From NCBI GenBank assembly GCA_030840415.1, contig JAVEEO010000055.1, positions 1-5,596 on the forward strand: a DNA stretch of 5,596 nt, in the 5' to 3' direction. Source of the stretch: Pseudonocardiales bacterium. Lineage in GTDB: Bacteria > Actinomycetota > Actinomycetes > Mycobacteriales > Jatrophihabitantaceae. The translations under genes and the position numbers were made by a program. Position 1 is the first letter of the stretch, and every line of letters begins with the position of its first letter. The notes under the pieces are model-generated. The model was given only the letters and a program-made list of their open reading frames with translations, had not been told where the DNA came from and made no database searches. This document shows positions 5,520 to 5,596 of this stretch, piece after piece.

Positions 5520-5596
5520 ATGTCTTTGCAGCCGGTCGAGAGCCGGTTCGTCGTGCCGTTCTCGTCGACGGTCTCGGGCCCGGCGCCACTGACCTG
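5520..5596 (+). CDS. Start of a tandem paralogue of the condensation-like gene (partial)
   Basis: The first 25 codons run off the window end. The encoded start, MSLQPVESRFVVPF and on, matches the N-terminus of the condensation-like protein beginning at 4070 at 18 of 25 positions without a gap. Differences are mostly mild (Ala/Val, Leu/Phe, Ser/Thr). The start is fixed by the conserved N-terminus and promoter. It is inferred to be another stand-alone condensation-domain-like protein, though the catalytic motif lies outside the window. The two may be redundant, may act on different substrates, or may form a pair. Confidence 0.85.
   Translation, partial: MSLQPVESRFVVPFSSTVSGPAPLT

Overview
The window is very GC-rich, with G or C at nearly every third codon position on the + strand. 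Every supportable gene is on that strand. Codon use and gene content point to an actinomycete (Streptomyces or a relative) and to a piece of a natural-product or specialised acyl-metabolism locus rather than housekeeping DNA. No organism or compound can be named from the sequence alone.

Layout. (1) Bases 1-267 are the C-terminal end of a protein that weakly resembles the end of the thiolase superfamily. Its stop codon lies inside a strong 11-bp hairpin (240-269), a likely terminator. (2) A 194-base spacer carries a small hairpin and a 17-bp tandem repeat. (3) A four-gene run follows: a discrete acyl carrier protein (462-722), a FabF-type ketosynthase with an intact Cys-His-His triad (783-2039), and the alpha (2039-3013) and beta (3013-3984) subunits of a ThDP-dependent 2-oxo acid dehydrogenase E1. 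The last three genes are joined by TGATG stop/start overlaps, so they are probably translationally coupled. (4) A hairpin (4002-4019) closes this unit. (5) A stand-alone condensation-domain-like gene (4070-5460) has its own promoter and is broken by an apparent one-base deletion near 4664-4666. (6) The first 25 codons of a tandem paralogue (5520 to the window end) have a near-copy of the same promoter.

How the genes may work together (inference). The E1 pair would decarboxylate a 2-oxo acid and hold the acyl group on ThDP. No E2 lipoyl protein or E3 is in the window, so the adjacent ACP is a candidate acceptor. The ketosynthase could then extend that acyl-ACP, and the condensation-like proteins could transfer the acyl chain to an amine or alcohol. 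No acyltransferase, ketoreductase, dehydratase or thioesterase is visible here.

The most striking direct observation is the pair of promoters before the two condensation-like paralogues. Each is TTGACG, 17 bp, then TCTGAT with an upstream TGC, and each -10 ends only six bases before the ATG with no Shine-Dalgarno sequence. This predicts leaderless mRNAs and shows that the duplication carried its promoter with it.
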